57,944 bases of DNA from Claveliimonas ammoniilytica (GCF_025567415.1 NZ_JAOQJV010000015.1:1-57944), one strand, 5' to 3'; numbered from the stretch's first letter, positions 16,338 to 24,436 are shown. Numbers and translations: made by a program. The notes: a model not told the origin generated them from the sequence alone.

Positions 16338-17696
16338 AAATGTTAAAGTAGAAGTGAAGAAGTTATTTGATTGTGTATAGTTTAGCTGACCATGCATCAG
16401 TTGCATCATTTTTTCCGCACTTTTCAGACCGATCCGGTTGCTTTCAATGCCGGCAAGGTCTGATTTGACAGCATTTTCTAAGGTAATAATCAGCTGCGGC
16501 ACATTATGACTGTCTGTTTTCTGACAGAATGTAATGACGACCGGAGCTTTTTTGTCTCCATATTTCAGAATGTTGGAGAACAGGTTGTTAAAGATCCGCT
16601 TGATCAGCGCAGGGTCACCTTCAAAATCAGAAAGTGGTTCGTCGGGTATCTGAGGTGAAGCCTGAAATCCGGTCAGATGCAGGAAATCTGCATTTTCCAT
16701 CAGGTGTTCCAGCAGAAGTGCAGAAGTAAGCCTGCGAAGTTCAGGCTGGATATTCTTTTCATAGACCAGTGCATATTCAAACATCCGGTCTGACATTTCC
16801 TGAATATCTTCGGTCTTCTGAATACAGCGATTCAGGTATTCGGTCTGCATATCTGCATTTTTTCCGAGACGCAGTATTTCCAGATAGCCTCTCAGTACCG
16901 TGAGCGGGGTGCGCAGATCATGGGACATGGCGGTGATCAGATCCTGATTTGCCTGATGACTTTCCTGTTCGTCTGTGATTGTTTCGTGCAGTGTGATTCG
17001 CAGGTTATCAAGTTCTCTTGCAAGTATGCCAAGCTCATCTTTGCTGCCGGGGATTACAGGTGTTATCAGGTCACCGGATGCCATGGTCAGGATATGCTGT
17101 TCTAATCGATCCACTTCTTTCATTTTGCGCCGGACAAAGAACAGGATGCTTCCAAGGAACAGCGTCAGGCAGCAGATAAGGCAGACGAAGAAATATGGTG
17201 TAATGAAATACGTCTGATGATAGAAATAGACGAGGACAGTGGCATATCCATTTTTAAATTTAACAGGCATTTCGAAGCGTTCTTCATTGGCTCCGTCTGT
17301 CCATCGGTAGGTAATGTCAAATGGTACACGAAAATTTTCGGAATCCATAACCTGGGCATAACGACCGACCAGATATTCCCCTTCAGTCAGAGAATAAAGG
17401 TATATGCTGGTATATTCGTCTGCTGTTTCATCGAAGAAAGGAGCCAGTGCATCGATTGCCTTGGAATCCGTTTCGGAGGTAGGAAGGTCATAATCTGTAG
17501 CTTTATTAAAAAGATTATTCCAGAAATTATCGTCTACATTGGGTAGTATATCATCAAATAATCCGGCATCTGACAGCACGTCCCAGATCTCCCATCTGCA
17601 GTTCCACATTCCCTGGAAAAGCAGTGCACTTGCAAGTCCGGTGATGATGATCAGAAGCAGAAGTTTGGTACGGATTTTAGTACGGAGCTTATTCAC
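16320..17696 (-). CDS. Sensor histidine kinase
   Basis: 458 residues, GTG start, with GGGAAAGGGG upstream. Layout: N-terminal membrane helix at residues ~12-30, an extracellular sensor domain of about 130 residues, a second helix near 160-180, HAMP, then HisKA with the phospho-acceptor in AMSHDLRTPLTVLRGY (about residue 250). A HATPase domain follows with a recognisable N box around IKRIFNNLFSNILKYG. The last part (ESNRIGLKSAEKMMQLM) is a compact G box. The start overlaps the response regulator stop by 8 bp, so the two are translationally coupled. Confidence 0.93.
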   Translation of the reverse strand: MNKLRTKIRTKLLLLIIITGLASALLFQGMWNCRWEIWDVLSDAGLFDDILPNVDDNFWNNLFNKATDYDLPTSETDSKAIDALAPFFDETADEYTSIYLYSLTEGEYLVGRYAQVMDSENFRVPFDITYRWTDGANEERFEMPVKFKNGYATVLVYFYHQTYFITPYFFVCLICCLTLFLGSILFFVRRKMKEVDRLEQHILTMASGDLITPVIPGSKDELGILARELDNLRITLHETITDEQESHQANQDLITAMSHDLRTPLTVLRGYLEILRLGKNADMQTEYLNRCIQKTEDIQEMSDRMFEYALVYEKNIQPELRRLTSALLLEHLMENADFLHLTGFQASPQIPDEPLSDFEGDPALIKRIFNNLFSNILKYGDKKAPVVITFCQKTDSHNVPQLIITLENAVKSDLAGIESNRIGLKSAEKMMQLMHGQLNYTQSNNFFTSTLTFKGLTD

Positions 17697-18393
17697 AGCG
17701 GTACCCCTTTCCCCAGACGGTTGTGATCAGGGTCGGAGCAGCAGGATCGACTTCAATTTTACGGCGCAGATTTCGGATGTGTACCATGATAGAATTGCTG
17801 GCACCATAGTAATACGGCTCATTCCAGACGACTTCGAACAGCCGCTCGGCAGAAAAGATCTGACCAGGATGGGTAACCAGTGTAAGCAGCATGGCATATT
17901 CGGTGCTGGTAAGATCTACTGCTTCACCATCCCGGTAAACGGTCTCGGTATCCCTGTCAATATCCAGATTGTGGTAATGGATATGGGAAGGAACTTCGGT
18001 AATTGTCTCTTCGTCCTTTCCTTTATATACCTGGTAACGTCGGATCAATGCCTTTACCCGGCTGATCAGTTCCGGATAGGAAAAAGGCTTCGCCAGATAG
18101 TCGTCTCCGCCGCTAGAGAAGCCCAGAGTTTTATCACTGTCTTTGGTGCGGGCACTTAAGAACAGAATTGGAGCGTTGGTGAGCTTACGGATCTCCAGAC
18201 AGGTCTGATATCCATTCATGCCTGGCATCATAATATCCAGAATAATCAGGTCATAATGCTTTTCTTTCAGCATAGCAAGTGCCTGTGTGCCGTCTCCTGC
18301 CTGATCGACGGCAAAGCCTTCACCGGTTAATAGTATCTCTATAATCTCCCGGATCTCCGGGTTGTCATCTACTGCCAGAATATGGGCATCCAT
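17689..18393 (-). CDS. OmpR/PhoB family response regulator
   Basis: 234 residues: a receiver domain with the acidic pocket DDNPE, phospho-acceptor Asp in LIILDIMMPG and Lys in DDYLAKPFS, then a winged-helix DNA-binding domain ending TTVWGKGYRCE. AAAGGGGAT precedes the ATG. Its promoter candidate on the minus strand has TATACT at about 18430-18435. A TTTAAG direct repeat lies about 27 bp further upstream, within the att repeat of the integrated element (18461-18485), so autoregulation is likely. The diverging neighbours across the element are a GT2/YfhO pair. Confidence 0.93.
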   Translation of the reverse strand: MDAHILAVDDNPEIREIIEILLTGEGFAVDQAGDGTQALAMLKEKHYDLIILDIMMPGMNGYQTCLEIRKLTNAPILFLSARTKDSDKTLGFSSGGDDYLAKPFSYPELISRVKALIRRYQVYKGKDEETITEVPSHIHYHNLDIDRDTETVYRDGEAVDLTSTEYAMLLTLVTHPGQIFSAERLFEVVWNEPYYYGASNSIMVHIRNLRRKIEVDPAAPTLITTVWGKGYRCE

Positions 18394-18460
18394 GATAAAA
18401 TCCCCTTTCGTATTCGTTCTGCTAATAAGTATACAAGAATTTAATAAAAAATCATTTTAA

Positions 18461-18485
18461 TTTAAGAAACTTTAAGATTTAATTT
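18461..18485. repeat. attL (25-bp direct repeat)
   Basis: Identical over 25 bp to 28313-28337. The core contains TTTAAG-AAAC-TTTAAG, two TTTAAG half-sites 10 bp apart. It lies 67 bp upstream of the response regulator start. Identity ends at 18486 (T here, G at the other end). Confidence 0.9.
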
Positions 18486-18501
18486 TGATATAGGAATCCC
18501 G

Positions 18502-18657
18502 ATGAAGCCCGAAAATAAAGGAAAATCGGTACTTTTGGAAGATGGAAAAATAATGAAATGTCCAAATTTTGTCCAAAATGGGAATTGTGATGGTAGAAGT
18601 CAGGGAGATATTGCGGAATGCTGGCGGGTAGGATATGATGGTTATAGAGGCAAATAA
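18502..18657 (+). CDS. Possible small cysteine-containing protein (51 aa)
   Basis: An open frame begins ATG 18502 and ends TAA 18655-18657. The predicted product has three cysteines (MKCPNFVQNGNCDG, then AECW) that could form a small metal-binding knuckle. The ribosome binding site is weak (AGGAATCCC), and the region also holds two TGTCCAAA integrase-type sites, so coding status is doubtful. Confidence 0.3.
   Translation: MKPENKGKSVLLEDGKIMKCPNFVQNGNCDGRSQGDIAECWRVGYDGYRGK
18559..18577. repeat. Left integrase arm-type sites (2 x TGTCCAAA)
   Basis: TGTCCAAA at 18559-18566 and 18570-18577, an 11-bp period, about 75-115 bp inside the left end. The same octamer occurs four times at the right end. 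Confidence 0.6.
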
Positions 18658-18739
18658 TTATGAATAAGCAAATCCCCAGAAGCATATAGTTATAAGGTGG
18701 AGTATTATAAGTTTCCAATTGAATTAAGGGGGTGAAGAT

Positions 18740-18907
18740 ATGTCAGAACAGGAAAAAAAGGTACTGGATACTATCGCGGATGCATTGCCGAATATGAGCG
18801 AGTTTGATAAAGGCTATCTTCTTGGCATGGGTGAAGCAATGGCAGGGAATAAGGAGCGTGCTGAGAGCGAAAGAGGTGAGCAGAATGAAATCAAGGAAAG
18901 AGCCTAA
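18740..18907 (+). CDS. Small hypothetical phage-type protein (55 aa)
   Basis: ATG 18740 follows GGGGGTGAAG. The acidic, helical product begins MSEQEKKVLDTIADALPNMS and contains DKGYLLGMGEAMA, a layout common to short early proteins of clostridial phages. The function is unknown. It overlaps the next start by 23 bp, so it is the first gene of the left early operon. Confidence 0.65.
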   Translation: MSEQEKKVLDTIADALPNMSEFDKGYLLGMGEAMAGNKERAESERGEQNEIKERA

Positions 18908-19196
18908 CGAGGTTTACATGATGCAAAAAGACCTGTGCGCCGTGTTTGGTTACGGGCAATCAGCAGTATCAAGCCGCGTCAAGGAGATAAGGGAGCACGG
19001 CGGAGATCGTTATAAATACCCATTTTGCGACAGAAATGTACACATTGGTGTATTTGTTGACTGGTGCGCAAATCGACGGATGCTACTGGATAAAAACGCT
19101 AGAAAATATGTACCGCCGTTTAATCCGTATGATGCACTTGCATACGCCGGAGCGATGGTGGACAGGCAAAAGGCAGGTGAGCAGGATGAACAATGA
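18885..19196 (+). CDS. Small phage-type protein, possible DNA-binding (103 aa)
   Basis: ATG 18885 has AAAGAGGTGAG upstream; a longer frame from 18804 lacks a ribosome binding site and would overlap the preceding gene fully. The segment MMQKDLCAVFGYGQSAVSSRVKEI reads like a helix-turn-helix at residues 12-35, followed by a basic/aromatic tail. I do not recognise the family. It overlaps the antirepressor start by 11 bp. Confidence 0.6.
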   Translation: MKSRKEPNEVYMMQKDLCAVFGYGQSAVSSRVKEIREHGGDRYKYPFCDRNVHIGVFVDWCANRRMLLDKNARKYVPPFNPYDALAYAGAMVDRQKAGEQDEQ

Positions 19197-19932
19197 TATA
19201 CAGATTTTCAACAGTGAAGAGTTCGGTGATATCCGGACGGTAACCGTGAATAATGAACCGATGTTTTGTTTATTAGATGTATGCAAGGCATTGGATATCA
19301 AAAACACAACAGATGTAGCAAAGAGATTGGATGCTGACGAAGTGACTAGATTGAATCTAGGCGGTAAATCGGGTGAGACGAATTTCGTAAATGAAAGCGG
19401 ATTGTATGCCGTTATTCTCAGAAGCGATAAACCGAACGCCAGAAAGTTTCGCAAGTGGGTTACAGCTGATGTGCTTCCGACAATCAGAAAAACAGGCGGT
19501 TATCAGATGGCACAGCCACAGGGAAAAGAACTGCTTGCGCTGGCGGTACTGGAAGCGCAGAAGACTATAGAACAACAGAACAAAGAAATTGACCGTATGC
19601 GCCCGAAAGAGATCTTTGCGGATGCGGTGTCATCCAGCCATACATCTATCCTGATCGGTGAGCTGGCGAAGATCCTGAGACAGAACGGCGTTCAGACCGG
19701 ACAGCGAAGGTTGTTTACTTGGCTCCGGGAGAATGGTTATCTGGTCAAGAGTGGATCAAGTAGGAATATGCCGACACAGAGATCGGTGGAGCGTGGATTA
19801 TTTGAGATCAAAGTAGGAATGTATGTCGATGGTTCTGGCGCAAATGTTCCAACAAAGACTGCGAAGGTCACCGGCAAGGGTCAGCAGTATTTTATCAATA
19901 AGTTTCTGGATTACAAAGGAGAGTTGGTATGA
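19186..19932 (+). CDS. Phage antirepressor (BRO-N plus ANT/KilA C-terminal domain)
   Basis: ATG 19186 follows GGTGAGCAGG. The 248-residue protein has a BRO-N domain (residues ~1-105: FCLLDVCKALDIKNTTDVAKRLD, NESGLYAVILRSDKPNARKFRKWV, LPTIRKTGGY) and a C-terminal ANT domain (about 150-245: ELAKILRQNGVQTGQRRLFTWLRENGYL, FEIKVG, VTGKGQQYFINKFL). Such proteins bind and neutralise phage repressors to trigger induction. In a satellite it could respond to a helper phage. The XRE repressor at 20654-21211 is the natural target. Confidence 0.9.
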   Translation: MNNDIQIFNSEEFGDIRTVTVNNEPMFCLLDVCKALDIKNTTDVAKRLDADEVTRLNLGGKSGETNFVNESGLYAVILRSDKPNARKFRKWVTADVLPTIRKTGGYQMAQPQGKELLALAVLEAQKTIEQQNKEIDRMRPKEIFADAVSSSHTSILIGELAKILRQNGVQTGQRRLFTWLRENGYLVKSGSSRNMPTQRSVERGLFEIKVGMYVDGSGANVPTKTAKVTGKGQQYFINKFLDYKGELV

Positions 19933-20099
19933 GCGATATAAAAAACAGTCCGGTGACTGGTGAATATCAGATTGGCTGCGCAAAAGTCCGTATCCATGGA
20001 ACGATGGAGCGCGAGCGTGTAGACCAGGCGACCATTGATTTTTTGAGAAAGGTTAAGAGGATTAGGCACTCAAAGAAGAAAAATGAAGGAAAGAGGTGA
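19929..20099 (+). CDS. Small hypothetical protein (56 aa)
   Basis: ATG 19929 overlaps the antirepressor stop (GTATGAG), a typical coupled start. The product is basic at its C-terminus (KRIRHSKKKNEGKR) with GCAKVRIHGTMERERVDQAT in the middle. The family is widespread in phage-like regions in my reading but has no known role. Confidence 0.55.
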   Translation: MSDIKNSPVTGEYQIGCAKVRIHGTMERERVDQATIDFLRKVKRIRHSKKKNEGKR

Positions 20100-20104
20100 A
20101 GTAG

Positions 20105-20269
20105 ATGTACCAAGAGGATGACAACCTTGATATGGAAGCAATCGAATATTATCGAAGTTTACCGCAAGAGGAACTTGAAAGGTTAATGAAAGAGGAAGAG
20201 GAAAGAATCTTGAAAGAGATAAAAGAATCAAGGAATGATCGAGGATCTCATGCGTGTAAGAAAGAGTGA
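20105..20269 (+). CDS. Small acidic helical protein (54 aa)
   Basis: ATG 20105 follows GAAAGAGGTGAAG. The product is highly charged and helical (QEELERLMKEEEERILKEIKE), probably a short coiled coil. It ends TGATG, overlapping the next start by one base. The function is unknown. Confidence 0.5.
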   Translation: MYQEDDNLDMEAIEYYRSLPQEELERLMKEEEERILKEIKESRNDRGSHACKKE

Positions 20270-20553
20270 TGGAAATGTTAGATTTTAATACAGCTTGTGA
20301 GATGGCAAAAAAGAACCTCGTTAAACAGGAATACAAAAACGGAATAGATGGGATATATGATCTTGGAGACAAATGGCTGTTTTTCGGCAGGATGTTTGAT
20401 ATAGGCGTTCCTGATTATGGTAATACACCAATTACTATAGACAAGGACACAGGGGAGATTGCGGATTATCCATTGTCAGATGTTGATAACTTCGATAGAT
20501 ATTACGTGGCTGAAGAAATTAGAATCCCGAAAGAATTTGAAATAGTTGATTAG
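20269..20553 (+). CDS. Imm35/YrhB-like protein (94 aa)
   Basis: The start is ATG 20269, coupled to the previous stop (TGATG). The middle and C-terminal part, DKWLFFGRMFD, YGNTPITIDKDTGEIADYPLSD and then YYVAEEI, follows the pattern of the Imm35/YrhB immunity-type fold (aromatic WxFF strand, GNxPIxVDKxTGEI turn, trailing Tyr-rich helix). Family members usually neutralise polymorphic toxins and are encoded beside them. No toxin gene is adjacent here, so it is an orphan in a satellite's accessory position, immediately before a terminator. Role unknown; an immunity or anti-phage function is inference. Confidence 0.65.
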   Translation: MEMLDFNTACEMAKKNLVKQEYKNGIDGIYDLGDKWLFFGRMFDIGVPDYGNTPITIDKDTGEIADYPLSDVDNFDRYYVAEEIRIPKEFEIVD

Positions 20554-20586
20554 AAAGCACTTTGCAGATGCAGGGTGCTTTTTTTG
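20554..20586 (+). terminator. Terminator of the left early operon
   Basis: AAAGCAC (20554-20560) pairs with GTGCTTT (20575-20581), with an inner TGCA/TGCA pairing and a run of T to 20585. Confidence 0.85.
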
Positions 20587-20606
20587 TGCATGAATTGCAT
20601 GGATAT

Positions 20607-20630
20607 AAAAACGCCACCAGCCGGTGACGT
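20607..20630 (-). terminator. Terminator of the repressor gene (minus strand)
   Basis: On the minus strand ACGTCACC, loop GGCT, GGTGGCGT is followed by TTTTTA. It lies 24 bp beyond the repressor stop and faces the left-operon terminator. Confidence 0.75.
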
Positions 20631-20653
20631 TAGAATAATAAAAAACGAGATTA

Positions 20654-21211
20654 TTAATTTAGCGGTTCGGTGCCGCCACTTTCGATTCGTCTAGTTTTCC
20701 AGAGTGCATAGAGTTCCTGCGCTAATCCTGCATCTTCTATATTCAATTTAGACTTTACTGTATCCCATTCGCTCATAAATTTCTCAAATCGTTCATCACG
20801 TACAATGATGCAAGGAATCATGGGGATATCTTCAGGGAATATCCCCAGCCCTGTAGCGTCAGGATCGCTTATATGGTGAATATCTAACGGTATCAAATCA
20901 TCTAATGCGAATAGCGCATTGTATACATCGGCAAATGTCTTTTCGCTTTTTATTGATCCGGACGCTTCTAATCCTAAGAGATCATCAATAGATACATTTA
21001 AACATTTTGCAATCGAAATTAACTGCTGGATGGTGAAGCATTCACTTTCAGAGTCTGACGATGACAGTACTTTAGAAACACGTTCTTGTGTTGTTCCGGC
21101 TATATCGGCTAACTCTTGTTGTGTCAGTTCTTTTTCTCGCCTTAATTCCTCTATATTCTTTTTGAGTATAAGAATATTGCTTTTTGATGTTGAATTATTT
21201 TTTTTAGACAT
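20654..21211 (-). CDS. XRE-family phage repressor
   Basis: 185 residues. The N-terminal helix-turn-helix (residues ~15-75) contains IEELRREKELTQQELADIAGTTQERVSKVL and SIAKCLNVSIDDLLGLE. The C-terminal ~100 residues have no peptidase Ser-Lys dyad that I can see, so inactivation is more likely by an antirepressor than by RecA-stimulated self-cleavage. It is transcribed divergently from the excisionase, with a 117-bp AT-rich operator region between them. Confidence 0.85.
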   Translation of the reverse strand: MSKKNNSTSKSNILILKKNIEELRREKELTQQELADIAGTTQERVSKVLSSSDSESECFTIQQLISIAKCLNVSIDDLLGLEASGSIKSEKTFADVYNALFALDDLIPLDIHHISDPDATGLGIFPEDIPMIPCIIVRDERFEKFMSEWDTVKSKLNIEDAGLAQELYALWKTRRIESGGTEPLN

Positions 21212-21328
21212 ATTAATACACCTCGAACATATAAAAATATTTTACGAATATGATTATATAATATTTGCATATATAGCGCAAGATAAAGTATGATAAAAGC
21301 ACACAGAAAAGAAAGCGAGGGCAATGCA
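21212..21328. promoter_or_regulatory. Divergent repressor/excisionase control region
   Basis: An AT-rich stretch contains two related inverted motifs, ATATTttacgAATAT (around 21236-21251) and ATATttgcATAT (around 21262-21275). Promoter-like TATAAT and TATATA boxes overlap them. This is the expected site of the lysis/lysogeny-type switch. The exact promoters are not certain. Confidence 0.5.
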
Positions 21329-21532
21329 ATGAGAAAAAGAACAGCTAATAATGAGACTGTACAGCCAAGATTCCTTAATCTTAATGAATTTGCTGTATAC
21401 ACTGGATTAGGGAAAAATAGTGCCATGAAGCTCGGACGAGACATTAATTGTATTATGCGGGTGGGCGGGCGCGTACTCTATGACACAAGAAAAGCAGATC
21501 AGTATTTCAATTCATTAACAGGGGTGAACTAA
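21329..21532 (+). CDS. Excisionase-like protein
   Basis: Start ATG 21329 follows GCGAGGG; an upstream in-frame ATG at 21290 has no ribosome binding site. The 67-residue basic protein has the winged-helix pattern RFLNLNEFAVYTGLGKNSAMKLGR then VGGRVLYDTRKADQYFNSL, as in small excisionase (Tn916 Xis/DUF6462-like) proteins. It would bend DNA to direct the integrase to excision. It is the first gene rightward of the switch; its stop overlaps the next ATG. Confidence 0.75.
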   Translation: MRKRTANNETVQPRFLNLNEFAVYTGLGKNSAMKLGRDINCIMRVGGRVLYDTRKADQYFNSLTGVN

Positions 21533-21921
21533 TGGAAAATCAAAACAGAAATAATCGAGTACATACTGAGGAACAGCCCGGCAAGGCTGATTCCCAGATA
21601 GCAGAACTGTTGCCATTCGGCAAAGAGAATGCAGTCACGACACAGGAGCTTATAAAACTGACCGGGTGCGGATCCGTGCGTGAGTTACGCCAGCGTATAG
21701 CCAGCGAACGAGAGCAGGGAGCAATTATATGTTCCGGTTCAGGTAAGGGCTATTGGAGACCGAAGGACAGGCAGGAAATTGAGCAGTTTATAAAGACGAT
21801 GAAAGCCAGAGCATTGAACACGCTGAAGGTTATCAGAAGTGCAAGGCAGGTGTTGAAAGTGCCGGAGGGGCAGCAGTCAATAGAGGGGAGTGAGAGCAAT
21901 GGCGGAAGTGAAATGGATTAA
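21532..21921 (+). CDS. Phage helix-turn-helix protein (129 aa)
   Basis: ATG 21532 overlaps the excisionase stop (TAATG). The central part AVTTQELIKLTGCGSVRELRQRIASEREQGAIICSGSGKGYW resembles a winged helix at residues ~35-80, followed by a basic helix. Proteins of this kind commonly precede the replisome organizer in Firmicute phages and are thought to be regulators. It overlaps the next gene by 23 bp. Confidence 0.65.
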   Translation: MENQNRNNRVHTEEQPGKADSQIAELLPFGKENAVTTQELIKLTGCGSVRELRQRIASEREQGAIICSGSGKGYWRPKDRQEIEQFIKTMKARALNTLKVIRSARQVLKVPEGQQSIEGSESNGGSEMD

Positions 21922-22705
21922 GATTACAACGGATATATTTGATGACGAAAAGATACTTTTGATCGAGAGCCTCCCGGATTCAGATTCCATCATTGTGATA
22001 TGGTTCAAGCTTTTATGTCTTGCTGGGAAGATGAATAACTCCGGTGTATTCACTCTTAATGACTCTATCGTGTATACGGATGAAATGCTGTCTACGATAT
22101 TCCGGCGTAAAGAAACAACGGTGAAAATGGCGTTAGATGTCTTTGAAGGGTTCGGAATGATTAAGCGCATTGATGGAGCTATCACTATACCGAACTGGGG
22201 GAAGCATCAGACGCTTGATCAGTTAGAGAAAAAGCGGGAATACCAGCGCGAATACATGAGGGAATACAGGGAAAAACAACGGCAGATTGCTGATAAATCT
22301 AACTGTAAAACTAACAGTAACGTTAATGTTAGCTCCCTAGATAAAGATATAGATAAAGATATATATTACATGTTCACCGGAGACCATGAACGAGTGGAAA
22401 ATGATGCAAAAAAGACTGCTGCCGATCTGGATCAGAAAAAAGCAGACTTTGAAACGATATATGCCATCTATCCGAAGAAGGTAGGAAAGACGAGAGCATT
22501 TTCGTTGTATTGCCAATGGATCAAGGGCAGAAAGATCAACGGCGAAAAGATCAAGTTGTCTAACCGGGAAATATATCTTGCAGTGCAGCACTATGTTGAA
22601 CAGCAGGAGAGAGAACAACGGGAGCAGATATACTGGAAAAACTTTGATACGCTGATGGGACAGTCACTACTTGACTATGTCGAGAGGGGAGAAGTCAATG
22701 AGTAA
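21899..22705 (+). CDS. Phage replisome organizer
   Basis: ATG 21899 follows GGGGAGTGAG. The N-terminal domain (residues ~1-120: EVKWIKITTDIFDDEKILLIESLP, VIWFKLLCLAGKMNNSG, IPNWGKHQTLDQLEKKREYQREY) is that of phage replisome organizers. These bind the origin through a winged helix and load helicase. The C-terminal ~90 residues (FETIYAIYPKKVGKTRAFSLYCQWIKG) resemble DnaD-like helicase-interacting tails. Its stop overlaps the helicase start by 8 bp, supporting a replication module. Confidence 0.88.
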   Translation: MAEVKWIKITTDIFDDEKILLIESLPDSDSIIVIWFKLLCLAGKMNNSGVFTLNDSIVYTDEMLSTIFRRKETTVKMALDVFEGFGMIKRIDGAITIPNWGKHQTLDQLEKKREYQREYMREYREKQRQIADKSNCKTNSNVNVSSLDKDIDKDIYYMFTGDHERVENDAKKTAADLDQKKADFETIYAIYPKKVGKTRAFSLYCQWIKGRKINGEKIKLSNREIYLAVQHYVEQQEREQREQIYWKNFDTLMGQSLLDYVERGEVNE

Positions 22706-23978
22706 CACGATTGAAAAATCCGTTATCGGTGCACTTCTCATAGAGCCGGATTCTATCAGCGGAATATATGAGCAGATTAAGCCGGAAATGTTCGGGGATC
22801 TGTTCTGTAGAAGCGTGTATACAGAGATTGTGCGAGCTTATGACGTGGGTAAAAGCATATCACTGGAAGAACTGGCGCAGAAGCTACAGAGCGAGGGGCA
22901 GACGCAAGAATACATAGTGCAGGAACTGAGGGGGATTATCCCGACCGTTGAGAGCTACAGGATCAAGAGTTATGCAGATGCGCTGGAATCGGATTATAAG
23001 ACACGCCGGCTTAATGAGCTATTATCTCATGTAGTTCCGGTAGCAGGATGCATAGACGAGCAGATCAATGGGCTGTTGCAGGATCTGGAAGCCTTGAAAG
23101 AAAGCGATACAGTGAAAATACACGGACTTGGTGAGGTTGTTGATACCGTGAGCGGTAACTATTTCACAGATCCAGAACAAAGCATATTGTATACAGGATT
23201 GCCTAAGCTGGATGATACGCTGGGAGGACTGGAAGGCGGGGACGTGATCGTGATCGGTGCGCGTCCTGCGGTCGGAAAGTCTGCCTTTGCAACGCAAATA
23301 GCTATGAATCTGGCGAAGAGCAAAAAACAGGTTGCGCTGTACAATTTGGAGATGTCAGACAAACAGGTGTATGAGCGTCTGCTGTCTAGAAATAGCGGCA
23401 TTGGACTGACACGGATCAGAAGGGCAAGGGATTTTTTGGGAGATGAAAAAGCGCGTTTTGAACGTGCGAACGAATCATTGCGAACGATTCCGCTATTTAT
23501 CCGCAGTGGATCGGTGTCGGTGTCGCAGATCCGGAATGAATGCAGGCATTTAGATCTTGATTGCATTGTGATAGATTACATCCAGCTTATCCGGTCGGAT
23601 GTAATCTATCAGAGCCGGGCGAGCGAGGTTGGGGCTATTTCTAAGGCTATCAAAGCTTTAGCAATGGAACTGCATATACCGATCATTGCACTGTCGCAGC
23701 TTAACCGTGTGAGTGAGATGAGGCAGAATAAAGAGCCTACAATGGGCGAGCTGAGAGAAGCCGGAGACATTGAGCAGGATGCAAGCATTATACTGCTGAT
23801 GTGGAATATCGTGGATGATAAAAAGGGCTTGAAGGTGGAGAAGAACCGGCAGGGCGTATTATCCTCTGAGGTATTGCGGTTCAATGGTGACAACATGGAG
23901 TTTATAGAGACAAGTGAGACGGTGGCAGAGGCATCCAGAGGCTTTAGAAGAGCCAAAGAGCCTACCCCATTTGATTAG
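22698..23978 (+). CDS. DnaB-like replicative helicase
   Basis: 426 residues, ATG 22698 with GAGGGGAG. The N-terminal DnaB domain starts IEKSVIGALLIEPDSI. The RecA-like core has Walker A GARPAVGKSAFA (about residue 195), NLEMSDKQVYERLLS, Walker B DCIVIDYIQLI, and ALSQLNR with GELREAGDIEQDASIILLM. It unwinds DNA at the element's origin after loading by the replisome organizer. The presence of a dedicated helicase suggests that the element replicates autonomously on induction. Confidence 0.93.
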   Translation: MSNTIEKSVIGALLIEPDSISGIYEQIKPEMFGDLFCRSVYTEIVRAYDVGKSISLEELAQKLQSEGQTQEYIVQELRGIIPTVESYRIKSYADALESDYKTRRLNELLSHVVPVAGCIDEQINGLLQDLEALKESDTVKIHGLGEVVDTVSGNYFTDPEQSILYTGLPKLDDTLGGLEGGDVIVIGARPAVGKSAFATQIAMNLAKSKKQVALYNLEMSDKQVYERLLSRNSGIGLTRIRRARDFLGDEKARFERANESLRTIPLFIRSGSVSVSQIRNECRHLDLDCIVIDYIQLIRSDVIYQSRASEVGAISKAIKALAMELHIPIIALSQLNRVSEMRQNKEPTMGELREAGDIEQDASIILLMWNIVDDKKGLKVEKNRQGVLSSEVLRFNGDNMEFIETSETVAEASRGFRRAKEPTPFD

Positions 23979-23987
23979 GTGAAGAAT

Positions 23988-24224
23988 ATGGCAAGAAAAG
24001 AGATAAAAAGCGGATCAGAAGAGTTTGAGATGTTCCGGGACTTCTGGGAACTGTTCAAAGACAATGCCATTGTAGAGAATACAGAGGTGTATTTTGAAAA
24101 GGTTACAGGGGACGCGGAAGTGTTCTATCAAAAGTATAAAACACCATTTGCAAGAGATTTAAGCATTGCATTGGTGAGTGAGATTGAAAGGAGATACAAC
24201 AATGAATTTAAAGTGCAGGATTAA
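23988..24224 (+). CDS. Small hypothetical protein (78 aa)
   Basis: ATG 23988 has AGGTGAAG upstream, 9 bp after the helicase stop. The product is acidic and helical (EEFEMFRDFWELFKDNAIVE; TPFARDLSIALVSEIERRY). It overlaps the next gene by 23 bp. It is part of the replication operon; function unknown. Confidence 0.6.
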   Translation: MARKEIKSGSEEFEMFRDFWELFKDNAIVENTEVYFEKVTGDAEVFYQKYKTPFARDLSIALVSEIERRYNNEFKVQD

Positions 24225-24414
24225 ACTGCCGAAAGGTTACGGCAAGTTTGCAAAAGAGCATCCGAAGGAGTGGGCGAGCATCCTGATGGATAAAAATGAG
24301 GATGGCAGCATAAGCGGAGTTTTAACAAGTTTTTCTTACGGGAAAGCAACGGTTAAACTGCAGGGCGGTATCATAACCAATATTCCAGTAGAGTGTATAG
24401 AGCTTGTGGAATAA
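24202..24414 (+). CDS. Small hypothetical protein (70 aa)
   Basis: ATG 24202 follows AAAGGAGATACAACA, which sits inside the end of the previous gene. The product (MNLKCRIKLPKGYGKFAKEHPKEW; GKATVKLQGGIITNIPVECIELVE) looks like a small beta-rich fold. I do not recognise the family. Confidence 0.6.
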   Translation: MNLKCRIKLPKGYGKFAKEHPKEWASILMDKNEDGSISGVLTSFSYGKATVKLQGGIITNIPVECIELVE

Positions 24415-24422
24415 TCGGAGAC

Positions 24423-24436
24423 GGCAGACTGCTGCC
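24423..24436. repeat. GGCNGACTGCTGCC element, copy 1
   Basis: GGCAGACTGCTGCC. The same 14-mer with one variable base lies at 25048-25061 and 28148-28161. GGCAG and CTGCC pair, so each copy is a short hairpin. This copy lies between two genes. Confidence 0.5.

Noticed and set aside
18461..18485. tRNA or tmRNA gene as the attachment site
   Set aside because: The 25-bp repeat is AT-rich intergenic DNA with no tRNA-like 3' end; no tRNA gene is visible on either side.
18885..19196. The small HTH-like protein as the main excisionase
   Set aside because: The protein at 21329-21532 fits excisionase pattern and position beside the switch better.
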